A DNA stretch of 64,000 nt from JACVRW01 sp963803085. GTDB lineage: Bacteria; Actinomycetota; Thermoleophilia; Solirubrobacterales; Thermoleophilaceae. The notes beneath the pieces are model-generated. The model was given only the letters and a program-made list of their open reading frames with translations, did not search any database and was not told the origin of the DNA. Both the position numbers and the translations under genes were made by a program. Shown here in pieces: positions 17,392 to 26,726 of the stretch (its first letter is position 1; each line of letters starts with the position of its first letter). The DNA lies in the NCBI GenBank assembly GCA_963803085.1, contig CAWDLE010000010.1, positions 457,713 through 521,712 of the forward strand, in the 5' to 3' direction.

Positions 17392-18747
17392 GGACCGCGA
17401 TCCGCAAGAACCTCGCGGACTTCCTGGCGATCCTCGGCGTGGTGGTCCTCGGTATCGGGATCGGCGCCTACATCCTCGCCAACCAGCGCCTGCGCTTCCC
17501 GCTCGTGGAGGACAAGCCCTACACCGTCAAGGCCGAGCTCTCAGATGCTCAGGCAGTCACGCCGGGGCAGGGCCAGACCGTCGTGGTCGCCGGCGTGCGC
17601 GTGGGTGACATCGGGCAGGTCGAGCTCGAGGACGGCAAGGCCGTCGTGGAGCTCCAGCTCGACCCGAAGTACCGCGGCTTCCTGCGCCAGGACGCGAGTG
17701 CCCTGCTGCGGGCGAAGACGGGAACCAAGGACATGTTCCTCGAGGTCGATCCCGGCGAGGGCAAGCCGCTGGACGACGGCGGGCGAATCCAGGTGTCGAA
17801 CACGCTGCCCGACATTGACCCGGACGAGTTCCTGGCCACGCTCGACTCGGACACGCGCGACTACCTCAAGCTGCTGATCTCCGGTGCGGGCAAGGGCCTG
17901 GACGGCCGCGGCACCGACCTCCGCGAGGTGCTCAAGCGGCTCGGGCCGTTGCACAAGGACCTCGCGCGCGTGAGCAGGGCGGTCGCAGAGCGGCGGCAGA
18001 ACATGCGCCGGCTGATCAACCGCTATGGCCTGCTGATGGCCGAGCTTGGCAAGAGCGACAAGGACATCACTCGGCTCGTGCGCACGTCCAACGTGACGCT
18101 CGGCGCCTTCGCCGACGAGGACCAGAACATCTCGGCGCTCGTGTCGAAGCTGCCCGGCACGCTCGACCAGACGGCCACGACGCTCGGCAAGGTCGACACG
18201 CTCGCGAAGCAGATGGGCCCGACCTTCGAATCACTGCGGCCGCCGTTCCGCAAGCTCGACGAAGCCAACGCTGCCGTGCGGCCGTTCGTCGAGGAAGCCG
18301 CCCCGATCTTGGAGAAGAAGGTGCGGCCGTTCGCCGCGGGAGGCACAGCCGTTCCAGCGCAACCTGGGCGCGGCCTCGAAGGACCTCGCGACGGCGGGCC
18401 CCGACCTGACGGCCGCGTTCCGCGGGCTCAACCGCCTGTTCAACATCGGCGCCTACAACCCGGGCGGCACCGAGGGCATCAGCGAGGGCTGCGAGAAGAA
18501 CGGCGTCTGCACGCGACAGGAGCGCGCACGCAACGAGAGCTATCTCTACTGGCTCGCCTGGGTCGGCCAGAACACCGTGTCGCTGTTCTCGACGGCGGAC
18601 GCTCTCGGCCCGATCCGGCGCGCGTACCTCCTCAACCTCAACTGCGACGTCTTCACCGCCGGGGCCAAGCAGGTCGGCGTGCCGGACTCGGAGGCCGAGG
18701 GCCTGGCCGGGCTATACAGCGGGATTGGGGCCTGCGCGAACCCATGA
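17388..18747 (+). pseudogene. Mce/MlaD family protein, fifth of six, interrupted by a +1 frameshift
   Basis: Starts at ATG 17388. Membrane helix (FLAILGVVVLGIGIGAYIL), MCE domain (YTVKAELSDAQAVTPGQGQT, VAGVRVGDIGQV) and helical region are intact to about 18332. The extra base at 18334-18335 (GCCGCGGG where GCGCGGG restores the frame) shifts the reading. In the corrected frame the protein continues REAQPFQRNLGAASKDL and ends with YSGIGACANP at the TGA 18745-18747, overlapping the next ATG. Without correction this frame reads through and fuses to the sixth protein. Probably a base-calling error, but a real lesion cannot be excluded. Confidence 0.8.
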
Positions 18748-20246
18748 TCAAGCAGACCCCCAGCCTCGGCCGCATCGTCGCCATGGTCGCCTTCACGCTG
18801 TCCGTGTTCGCGATCTTGATCTTCCTGTGGCTCGCCTTCGGCGGCTCGGTGCCGCTCCAGCCCAAGGGCTATCGGTTCACCGTGCACATGCAGGAGGCCG
18901 CGACGCTCGCGGAGGAGGCGGACGTCCGCATGGCGGGCGTGAACGTGGGCAAGGTGAAGACGAAGGAGCTCGACGCGGGCGGAGCGCGGACGATCGTGGA
19001 GGTGCAGCTCGAGGAGCCGTACGCACCAATCCCCAAGGACACGCGCGCGATCCTGCGGGCGAAGACCCTGCTCGGCGAGACCTATCTCGAGCTGACGCCG
19101 GGGAACCCGTCGGCCGGCACGCTGGAGGACGGCGGGCGGCTCGCGAACTCACAGGTGCAGGACACGGTGGAGCTGGACGAGATCTTCACGGCGTTCGACC
19201 CGGAGACGCGCCAGGCGTTCCGCGACTGGGTCACGGAGCTCTCAGCCGCCATCAAGGACGGCCGCGGCCAGGATCTGAACGACGCCTTCGGGAACTTCGA
19301 GGGCTTCGCGGTGGACGGCGCCAAGCTGATGACGGTGCTCGACGAGCAGAACGTGGCCGTGCACCGCCTCGTCAAGAACACCGGCGTGGTGTTCGGGGCG
19401 ATCAACGAACGACGCGGCGCGCTGCGTGAGCTGATCATGAACTCCAAGCGCACCTTCGAGGCCACCGCCTCGCGCGACGAGGCGCTGGCGGAGACGTTCG
19501 CGATCTTCCCGACCTTCCTGGACGAGAGCAAGGCGACCATGGCGCGCCTCGAGGACTTCTCGCGCTCCACGCACCCGCTCGTAAACGACCTGAAGGGGCC
19601 GGCGGACGACCTCGGGCCGACGGTGCGCGACCTGGGCGACCTCGCTCCCGACCTCGAGCGCCTGTTCCGCGACCTGGGGCCGCTGATCAGCGAGAGCCGC
19701 ACGGGCGTGCCCGCCCTGGAGCGCACCCTGCGCGAGGCCGAGCCGCTCACCGAGGCGCTCCACACGTTCCTCCCGGAGCTGAACCCGATCCTGTCGTACA
19801 TGAACTTCCACCAGCAGACGATCGCCGGCTTCTTCACGAACGGCGGGGCCGACCTGGCAGCCGACTACGGGACCGGGCAGCGCGGTCAGACCCAGATCGG
19901 GATCATCACCGACAGCCGCAACTTCACGGCTTACCCACACGGCACGGCCCCGCCGGAGTGGGCCCGTGGCAACGCGTACCTCCAGCCCAACGCCTACAAC
20001 CGGGCGCTGATGTTCGGCGGCATGGAGAGCTTCAAATGCCCGGGCGGGGAGCGCAAGTACCCGGAGGATGCGTTGAAGCCTGGTCAGGACAACGACGACA
20101 AGCGGGCGCCCTGCTTCGAGGCTCCGCCGTCGCTCTACGACGGCCGCATCTTCCCGTCCCCGCGCAAGGGCGTGGCCCCCCTGCGCCAGGCGCCGCGCGG
20201 GAACGCCGGGAGCACGGCGGCCGCCGACCCCGACCCGAACGACTAG
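18744..20246 (+). CDS. Mce/MlaD family protein, sixth of six
   Basis: 500 residues from ATG 18744. Membrane helix (VAFTLSVFAILIFLWLAF), MCE domain (YRFTVHMQEAATLAEEADVR, MAGVNVGKVKTKEL), needle region (DEIFTAFDPETRQAFRDWVT) and a C-terminal domain with FKCPGGERKYPEDALK and a second Cys, probably disulphide-linked. It closes the operon. No YrbE permease, MlaF ATPase or mam gene follows; the next gene is an adenylate cyclase. Confidence 0.9.
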   Translation: MIKQTPSLGRIVAMVAFTLSVFAILIFLWLAFGGSVPLQPKGYRFTVHMQEAATLAEEADVRMAGVNVGKVKTKELDAGGARTIVEVQLEEPYAPIPKDTRAILRAKTLLGETYLELTPGNPSAGTLEDGGRLANSQVQDTVELDEIFTAFDPETRQAFRDWVTELSAAIKDGRGQDLNDAFGNFEGFAVDGAKLMTVLDEQNVAVHRLVKNTGVVFGAINERRGALRELIMNSKRTFEATASRDEALAETFAIFPTFLDESKATMARLEDFSRSTHPLVNDLKGPADDLGPTVRDLGDLAPDLERLFRDLGPLISESRTGVPALERTLREAEPLTEALHTFLPELNPILSYMNFHQQTIAGFFTNGGADLAADYGTGQRGQTQIGIITDSRNFTAYPHGTAPPEWARGNAYLQPNAYNRALMFGGMESFKCPGGERKYPEDALKPGQDNDDKRAPCFEAPPSLYDGRIFPSPRKGVAPLRQAPRGNAGSTAAADPDPND

Positions 20247-20262
20247 GAGAAAACGTCGCTGC

Positions 20263-20283
20263 GCGCCGGGCGACGCCCGGCGC
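20263..20283 (+). terminator. Strong GC hairpin after the mce cluster
   Basis: Arms GCGCCGGGC and GCCCGGCGC around a GAC loop form a perfect 9-bp stem 16 bp after the last mce stop. There is no U tract, so it is a possible factor-dependent or imperfect intrinsic terminator, or a processing/attenuation structure before the cyclase gene. Confidence 0.45.
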
Positions 20284-20310
20284 TTGCGCAAAAACCGGGA
20301 CAATCCCGGC

Positions 20311-21864
20311 ATGCCGTTCCTCTTAGGCAAGGCCTATAGGCGGTTTGGGAAGAACTACTTCCTGCTGTATGCGGCGTTCGAGTTCGTCTCGGCGTTCATC
20401 GTCTGCCTCGCCACGGTCGGCCTCTTCGCGCTGTACACGGACCTCTCACGCGAGAGGTTCTGGACGATCACGGCATTCGCCGAAGTCTGCGTGGCGCTCA
20501 GTACGGCATTCATGCTCTGGAACGGCTCGAAGCGGGTCCGGCCGATCATCGATTGGATGGACGGCCACGGCGATGCGCTCGAGGCCTGGCGCGCGGCAGT
20601 GGAGGTTCCCCGCGAGCTGACGCTTCGGGTCGGTTGGCAGCCGTTCGTCCTGATCGGAGTCCCGATCTCCCTCTTCGCCACGATCGAGGCCGGCCTCGAT
20701 CCCTACGAGGCCCTGATCATCTTCGCGGGCACGGCGGTGGCGGTGGCCTACGCGGCGGTCCTTCACTTCTTCTCGTACGAGCAGTTCCTGCACCCGGTCG
20801 TGGAGGACATCGCTGACGAGCTTCCTCCTGACTTCAGCGGCGCGCCGCTGGGTGTGCCGCTGCGCTGGAAGCTGCTCGCCGCGCTGCCACTCATCAACGT
20901 GATCACGGGCGTGGTGGTGAGCGGGCTGTCGACCGACGGGACCGCGGAGCTCAGAGACCTCGGGCTGGACGTGGTGGTGGCGGTGCTCGTGGCGTTCACG
21001 ATCTCGCTCGAGCTGACGCTGCTTGTCACGCGCGCGGTAACGCAGCCGGTGGACTCGCTGCTGAAGGCAACCGAGTCGGTGAAGCGCGGGGACCTCGACG
21101 CGCGCGTGCCGATCACCTCCGCCGATGAGATGGGTCAGCTCGCGGGGAGCTTCAACGAGATGATGGAGGGGCTCTCCGAGCGCGAGGCTCTGCGCGAGGC
21201 GTTCGGCGCCTACGTCGACCCCGAGGTTGCCCAGCGCGTCCTCGAGCAGGGCGGCGAGCTGATCGAGGGCCAGGAGCGCGAGGTCACGGTGATGATCCTC
21301 GACGTTCGCGACTTCACCGAGTTCGCGCAGCGCTCGAGCGCGCGCGAGACGGTGAGCTTTCTCAACGACCTGTTCGGGATCGCCGTGCCGTGCGTGACGG
21401 AGCACGGCGGCCACGCGAACAAGTTTCTCGGCGACGGCCTGCTCGCCGTGTTCGGAGCTCCCGAATGGCTCCCGGACCATGCCGACCGCGCAGTCGCTGC
21501 GGCCGCCGACATCGCGCGGAAGCTCAGCGAGCGCTTCGGAGACGAGATTGGGTTCGGAATAGGCATCAACTCCGGGCCCGTGGTGGTGGGCTCGGTGGGA
21601 GGCGGCGGGCGCCTCGAATTCGCGGTAATCGGCGATCCTGTGAACGTCGCCGCCCGCGTGGAACACCTCACCAGGGAAACCGGTGACATCGTCCTTTTGA
21701 CCGAGGCCACTCGCTGCCTCCTCACAAATGGTTCGCAAAGACTCGAACCTCGGGGTAGGTTTGCACTGAAAGGAGTGGCAGAGCCTGTGCCGATCTACTC
21801 CGTGGCCATCCAGATGGACGAACGTTTGAGACGGTCGTCAAGAACCGCTCAAGCTGAAGCCTGA
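20311..21864 (+). CDS. Membrane-bound class III adenylate cyclase with HAMP domain
   Basis: 517 residues. The N-terminal 235 residues contain about six membrane helices. A HAMP linker (about 240-290, TQPVDSLLKATESVKRGDLD) leads to a class III cyclase domain (about 325-505). Metal-binding Asp is in MILDVRDFTEF, the substrate Lys and second Asp in NKFLGDGLLAVFG, and the Asp/Asn/Arg transition-state residues in IGDPVNVAARVE. All key residues are present, so activity is expected. The architecture matches the mycobacterial Rv1318c/Rv3645 group. ATG 20311 is the first start after the terminator-like hairpin. Confidence 0.93.
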   Translation: MPFLLGKAYRRFGKNYFLLYAAFEFVSAFIVCLATVGLFALYTDLSRERFWTITAFAEVCVALSTAFMLWNGSKRVRPIIDWMDGHGDALEAWRAAVEVPRELTLRVGWQPFVLIGVPISLFATIEAGLDPYEALIIFAGTAVAVAYAAVLHFFSYEQFLHPVVEDIADELPPDFSGAPLGVPLRWKLLAALPLINVITGVVVSGLSTDGTAELRDLGLDVVVAVLVAFTISLELTLLVTRAVTQPVDSLLKATESVKRGDLDARVPITSADEMGQLAGSFNEMMEGLSEREALREAFGAYVDPEVAQRVLEQGGELIEGQEREVTVMILDVRDFTEFAQRSSARETVSFLNDLFGIAVPCVTEHGGHANKFLGDGLLAVFGAPEWLPDHADRAVAAAADIARKLSERFGDEIGFGIGINSGPVVVGSVGGGGRLEFAVIGDPVNVAARVEHLTRETGDIVLLTEATRCLLTNGSQRLEPRGRFALKGVAEPVPIYSVAIQMDERLRRSSRTAQAEA

Positions 21865-21883
21865 CCCTGCCGAAGTAAGACAC

Positions 21884-23901
21884 GTGGCCCCCTTCCACCC
21901 GCTTCCGTACGAAGCGCGGGCGCTCGCAGCCCGCGCCCTAGCGGCCCTTGCCGTTTTTTGCACGATTGCTGTCGTGCTCCTGGCGGGCAGCGCCAGCCCG
22001 ATCGCAAGTGCCGAGGCGAAGAAGGACAAGGACGCCTGGCAGGGCGGCGACAGCCAGTCCGCGCAGCAGGTCGTCACTCCGGTGCCTCAGGGCAACGACA
22101 ACGGCAACGCCAGCGACAACTGGAACGGCGACGCGAACGGCAACGGGAACGGGAATGGCAACGGCAACGCCTGGGGCAAGGGCGGTGGCGGAGGCAAGTG
22201 GGATCCGCCGGAGCCCGAGGAGCCCGTAGAGCCGCCCACCAGCACCACGCCCACACCGACCCCGGAGCCCGATCCGGCTCCGACGGGCAACAACGGCAAC
22301 GGCAACGGGAACGGGAACGGCAAGCCCGGCACGGGCAACGAGACTCCGGAGCAGACGGGCGCAGGGGGCAAGGGCAACACGGCCGACCCGGAGCCCGCAC
22401 CGCAGCGGGCCTCCCACAGGTGCCTCCCGCGACGGTGCCTCCGGTCGTACGACAGCGCGCACGCCGCCGCGCCGACACCTCCACTCCGCCGGCCTCGCAG
22501 CCGCTCGGCGAGGAGCCACCCACCCCGGGCGCCGCCAACCCGAACCCCACGAGCAACCGACTTCGCCTCCAGCAGGGCAGCGGGAGCAGCGAGACCTTCA
22601 TCCCCGACCCCACGCAGGTCGCCGGAGTGGGCGGCACCGAGGCCGAGTTCCAGCCGGCACCCGCCGCAGGCGCGGGGGCGTTCGAGCAGGTTGGCCGTGG
22701 ACGGAACGGCGGCGACGGCAGCGCGAACCCGAACGACCGCCGCGGTCGTCCGCGCGACCCCAAGGCCACCGAGCAGGGCCCGCCGATCATCCGCGTGGTT
22801 CCGAACTTCGTAGATAAGGCACCGGCCGCGCTGAAGGCCGCGCTGGCGGTCACCGGTGTCCTCGCAATCCTTCTGGCACTCGCCGGCTTGGTCGCCACGA
22901 TGCGCAACCGCGCGCTGGCTCGCCAGCGTCGCGACCTGCTCCAGGAGGTCGGCCTCCTGCAGAGCGCGCTGCTTCCGCCGGTGCCTGACCGCGTCGGCGG
23001 CCTGCGCACCTCGGTCGCGTATCGCCCGGCCGACGGCCCCGGAGCGGGCGGAGACTTCTACGACGTGCTGCCCCTGCCGGGCGGCCGCGTCGGCTTCATC
23101 CTCGGCGACGTGTCCGGCCACGGCCGTGGCGCGCTCGCCCGTACAGCCTTCATGCGCTACACCCTGCGCGCCTACCTCGAGGCTGGCCTCGAGCCGCGCG
23201 TGGCCCTGCAGGTCGCCGGCCGCGTCATCGACGACAACCTGGGCGGAGACTTTGCAACCGTGCTCCTGGCCGTGCACGATCCGGAGACGGGCTCGCTCAC
23301 GTACGCGACCGCCGGGCACCCGGCGCCGATCGTGGTCGGACCGCAGCCGCACGACCCTGTCACGGCCGGCTCGTCGCCGCCGATCGGCGTGGGCGTCCGC
23401 ACCGGGCTGCGCCAGACGACGGTGCCGCTGGTGCCCGGCTCGGTTGCCGCCATGTTCACCGACGGACTGCTCGAGGCTCGCACCGAGGGTGGCCTGCTTG
23501 GCCGCGACCGGCTCGAGGAGCTGCTCGACGGGCTCGGCGACGACGCCACCGCCCGCGGGCTCGTGGAGTCCGTGAACAAGGAAGCCCGCGTGATGTCCGA
23601 CGACATCGCCGCCGTGGTGATCCAGCCGACCAACGCCGCAACCGCCGGCCTCTTCCGCACCGAGCAGCTCGAGCTGACGGCGCGCGAGCTCGACGGCGAG
23701 ATCGCCGAGCGCTTCCTCGAGGCCTGCGGCGTTTCCGACCAGGAAGTGCAGGCCGCCATCTACGACGCGCGCATGATCGCCGACCGCTTCGGCGGAGTGA
23801 TCCTGCACGTGGTCTTCGGCAACCGCCTTCGGGTCGAGGTGCTCCCGCGCAACGTGGAGAGCATCGAGGCCGCCTCGCGCCGCGCAGCAGCCGCCCGCTA
23901 G
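21884..23901 (+). pseudogene. SpoIIE/RsbU-type PP2C phosphatase, frameshifted in a low-complexity linker
   Basis: From GTG 21884: a membrane/signal helix (LAVFCTIAVVLLAGSASP), then a Gly/Asn-rich and Pro-rich extracellular linker, a second membrane helix (AALAVTGVLAILLALAGLVA, about 22835-22895) and a complete SpoIIE phosphatase domain. That domain has GGDFYDVLPL, LGDVSGHGRGA, GGDFATVLLAV, FTDGLLEAR and MSDDIAAVVI, so all metal-binding Asp residues are present. A short C-terminal domain follows. The two halves are in different frames; inserting one C near 22406 (CAGCGGG to CAGCCGGG) joins them. Such enzymes dephosphorylate anti-sigma antagonists. Its stop shares bases with the convergent hydrolase stop. 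Confidence 0.8.
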
Positions 23902-24809
23902 GCGGAAGCGCCCGGCTCGGCCGGGCGCGCACCGTTGCTATCAATCGCGTCGATCACGGCGTCCGGGCGATCCTCCGGAATGAAGTGGCCGGCGTCCTGG
24001 AGCTCTACAACCTTCGCGTGCGGGAACAGCTCCCGCCACTGGTCGAGGAACACAGGCTGGAAGACACGGTCGCGCATGCCCCACACGAGCGTCACCGGCA
24101 CGTCCAGCTCTTGAAGGCGTTCATGAATGGTGCCCATCAGTGCCGCGCTGCGGTCGCGCTCGGTTAGCGGAATGTCGCGCTGGAAGGCGAGCGTCCCGAT
24201 GCGCGACCAGTAGTCGGGGAACGGCGCGCGGTAGGCCTCCATCATCACCGGGTCGGTGTCGCGCCGGGCCATCCCGCCGGGGATCGACTCCACGAAGAGG
24301 TTGCCGCCAAGAGCGAGTATCTCGCCGAGCCCCTCGGTCCGAAACTCGCGCACGAATGGCGGCAGGAAGCTCGGCAGCTCCCAGGCCCAGGTGTTCATGA
24401 GGACGAGCCCGCTCAGCCGGTCCGCCCGCTCGAGCATCGCCCCGAGACCCACCGGACCGCCCCAGTCGTGCGCCACGAGCACAACGTCATTCAGGTCGAG
24501 CTGGTCGATCAGCGCGAGCGCGTTGTCGATGTGCGTCTGAAGCGTGTAGCGCCGTAGCTGCGGCGGCTTGTCGGAGCGCCCGAAGCCCATATGGTCGAAC
24601 GCGACGCAGCGGCGTCCCTGGGCCGGCAGCTCCGCGAGTGGACGCCGCCACAGGTAGCTCCAGGTGGGGTTGCCGTGCACGAACAGCAGCGTCTCGGCGT
24701 CCGCCGGACCCTCGTCCACGTAGTGGAGGCGGACATCGCCGGCGTTCAGGTAGCGCGCCTCGAAGGGAAATGTGCCCTCAAAGTCCCCATCCAGTGCCGC
24801 GTCCACCAT
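23898..24809 (-). CDS. Haloalkane dehalogenase-like alpha/beta hydrolase
   Basis: 303 residues from ATG 24809. The fold carries HGNPTWSYLWR (oxyanion region with Asn47), nucleophile elbow VAHDWGGPVG (Asp115 followed by Trp116), a cap domain, VWGMRDRVFQP (Asp247) and DAGHFIPED (His275). An Asp nucleophile followed by Trp plus Asn47 is the halide-binding arrangement of haloalkane dehalogenases, and the acid after strand 7 fits subfamily I. Epoxide hydrolases and related enzymes share much of this, so substrate is not proven. It is divergent from the TPP enzyme by 39 bp. Confidence 0.88.
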   Translation of the reverse strand: MVDAALDGDFEGTFPFEARYLNAGDVRLHYVDEGPADAETLLFVHGNPTWSYLWRRPLAELPAQGRRCVAFDHMGFGRSDKPPQLRRYTLQTHIDNALALIDQLDLNDVVLVAHDWGGPVGLGAMLERADRLSGLVLMNTWAWELPSFLPPFVREFRTEGLGEILALGGNLFVESIPGGMARRDTDPVMMEAYRAPFPDYWSRIGTLAFQRDIPLTERDRSAALMGTIHERLQELDVPVTLVWGMRDRVFQPVFLDQWRELFPHAKVVELQDAGHFIPEDRPDAVIDAIDSNGARPAEPGASA

Positions 24810-24848
24810 TCGGGGGATTTGTAGCTCATCGGATAGCCTGACGCCCGC

Positions 24849-26510
24849 GTGAGCACGGAGATCGAGCCGCAGACCGAGCAGACCACCGCCCTCCACGGTG
24901 GGCGCCTGGTGGCGAAGCGCCTGAAGGCACACGGCGTCTCGAAGCTGTTCACGCTCTCCGGCGGCCATCTGTTCTCGATCTACGACGGCTGCCGCGAGGA
25001 GGGCATCGACATCGTCGACGTCCGCCACGAGCAGTCCGCGGCGTTCGCGGCGGAGGGCTGGGCGAAGGCCACCCGCGAGCCCGGCGTGTGTGCGCTCACC
25101 GCCGGACCGGGTGTCACGAATGGCATGAGCGGGATGGCGTCCGCGCTCATGAACGGCTCGCCGATGCTCGCGCTCGGCGGCCGCGCCCCTGCCGCGCGCT
25201 GGGGGATGGGCTCCCTCCAGGAGATCGACCACATCCCGTTCGTCGCGCCGCTCACCAAGCTCGCGCGCACGGCCCAGGCCACGGCCGAGATCCCGTCGCT
25301 CGTCGACGAGGCACTGCGTGCGACGCTCGAGCCGCCCACCGGCCCCGCCTTCCTCGACTTCCCCATGGACCAGGTGTTCATGGAGGCCTCCGTGGACGCC
25401 GACGCCCCTGCCTCGCTGCCGGACCCGGCGGGCCTGCCGATCGCCGACGGCGACGCGCTCGACCGCGCGGCCGAGCTGCTGCGCGCCGCCGAGCGGCCGG
25501 TTGTGATGGCGGGCACCGGGCTCTACTGGGCCCACGGCGAGAACGCACTGCGCACGCTCTGCGAGGAGCTTCAGATCCCCGTCTTCCTGAACGGCCTGGC
25601 GCGCGGCTGCGTGCCAGCCGACCACCCGATGTTCTTCTCACGCGCGCGCGGGAACGGGCTGAAGGGCGCCGACGTGGCACTCGTGGTTGGCGTGCCGATG
25701 GACTTCCGGCTCGGGTTCGGAGGCTCTTTCGGGGACGAGACGAAGCTGATCGTGATCGGCTCGTCCGCGCCCGAGGGCAACCATCCGCGCGAGGTGGCGG
25801 CCGAGCTGTACGGGAGCGTCGCGGGCACGCTCGATTCTCTGCGCTCCGCCGGCGGCGGGCCCGATCGCTCGGCCTGGGTCAGCGATCTGCGGGCCGCCGA
25901 GAACGAGAAGCGGGCGGCCGAGCAGGACGACCTGACCGACGACCGCTCGCCGCTCCACCCGATGCGTGTGTACGGCGAGCTCGCGCAGGTGATCGACCGC
26001 AACACGGTCGTGATCGGGGACGGCGGCGACTTCGTCTCGTTCGCCGGCCGGATGATCGACACCTATGAGCCCGGCTGCTGGATGGACCCCGGCCCGTACG
26101 GCTGCCTCGGCGCCGGTCCGGGCGCCGCGCTGGCGGCCAAGCTCGCGCACCCGGATAGGCAGGTCTGCCTGCTGCTCGGCGATGGCGCGTTCGGCTTTTC
26201 GGGGATGGAGTTCGACACCTTCGTGCGGCACGGCATCCCGGTCGTCGGGGTGATGGGCAACAACGGCATCTGGGCTCTTGAGAAACACCCGATGGAGTTC
26301 CTCTACGGGTACTCGGTCGCCGCCGATCTACAGCCGGGGCTGCGCTACGACGAGATCGTCCGCACGCTCGGCGGGCACGGCGAGCTGGTGGAGCGGCCGG
26401 AGGAGCTGCGCCCGGCTCTGGAGCGCGCCTTCTCGAGCGGCAAGCCGGCGCTCGTGAACGTGCTCACCGACCCGACCGTCGTGTATCCGCGCAAGGCGAA
26501 TCTCGCCTAG
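24849..26510 (+). CDS. Thiamine diphosphate-dependent enzyme (acetolactate synthase/2-hydroxyacyl-CoA lyase-like)
   Basis: 553 residues from GTG 24849. Pyrimidine-binding domain with the catalytic Glu in DVRHEQSAAFAAEGWAK, middle domain, and pyrophosphate domain with LLGDGAFGFSGMEFDTF and the Asn of VMGNNGIWAL, that is GDG-x(n)-N. The length and sequence are intermediate between acetolactate synthase catalytic subunits and oxalyl-CoA decarboxylase/2-hydroxyacyl-CoA lyase. No ilvN regulatory subunit or ilvC is adjacent, which argues against a biosynthetic ilvB. Substrate not assigned. Confidence 0.87.
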   Translation: MSTEIEPQTEQTTALHGGRLVAKRLKAHGVSKLFTLSGGHLFSIYDGCREEGIDIVDVRHEQSAAFAAEGWAKATREPGVCALTAGPGVTNGMSGMASALMNGSPMLALGGRAPAARWGMGSLQEIDHIPFVAPLTKLARTAQATAEIPSLVDEALRATLEPPTGPAFLDFPMDQVFMEASVDADAPASLPDPAGLPIADGDALDRAAELLRAAERPVVMAGTGLYWAHGENALRTLCEELQIPVFLNGLARGCVPADHPMFFSRARGNGLKGADVALVVGVPMDFRLGFGGSFGDETKLIVIGSSAPEGNHPREVAAELYGSVAGTLDSLRSAGGGPDRSAWVSDLRAAENEKRAAEQDDLTDDRSPLHPMRVYGELAQVIDRNTVVIGDGGDFVSFAGRMIDTYEPGCWMDPGPYGCLGAGPGAALAAKLAHPDRQVCLLLGDGAFGFSGMEFDTFVRHGIPVVGVMGNNGIWALEKHPMEFLYGYSVAADLQPGLRYDEIVRTLGGHGELVERPEELRPALERAFSSGKPALVNVLTDPTVVYPRKANLA

Positions 26511-26536
26511 CGATATCGCCTGACCTGGGTTATAGT

Positions 26537-26726
26537 GGCTCCGCTGGGTGGGCATGCCGTGCGGCAAACCCGCGTGGTTTCCACCTGGTACATAGGTTCG
26601 GGCGAAGCCGCATCGTATCGGCGCCTCCCGCCGTCCGAACCGCAAGGCCCTTTCAAGGCACGTACCCCTGCCCGTCCTGATAGGGCCGTTGGGGAATCGC
26701 CCGCATGATGCGGGCGATTCTCTTTC
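26537..26726 (+). ncRNA. Candidate structured small RNA, 6S-like
   Basis: No plausible coding frame covers this 215-bp gap, which ends in an intrinsic terminator. A TATAGT -10-like box lies at 26531-26536. The predicted transcript has a closing stem (GGGTGGGCA with TGCCCGTCC), an inner CGTGC/GCACG stem, small hairpins in an internal bubble (GTGGTTTCCAC), and an apical stem GGTTCGG/CCGAACC. A long rod with a central bubble is how 6S RNA looks, and length of about 185 nt fits. The identification rests on hand folding only. Confidence 0.45.
26694..26726 (+). terminator. Intrinsic terminator
   Basis: A perfect 12-bp stem (GAATCGCCCGCA with its complement, loop TGA) followed by TCTTTCT. It closes the candidate small RNA and lies directly against the stop codon of the convergent Ppx/GppA gene, so it may serve both directions. 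Confidence 0.85.

Noticed and set aside
18340..20246. A single 952-residue fusion of mce 5 and mce 6
   Set aside because: Between about 18340 and 18744 that frame is Arg/Pro-rich nonsense, and the natural end of mce 5 is in another frame with an ATGA overlap. The fusion comes from the one-base frameshift.
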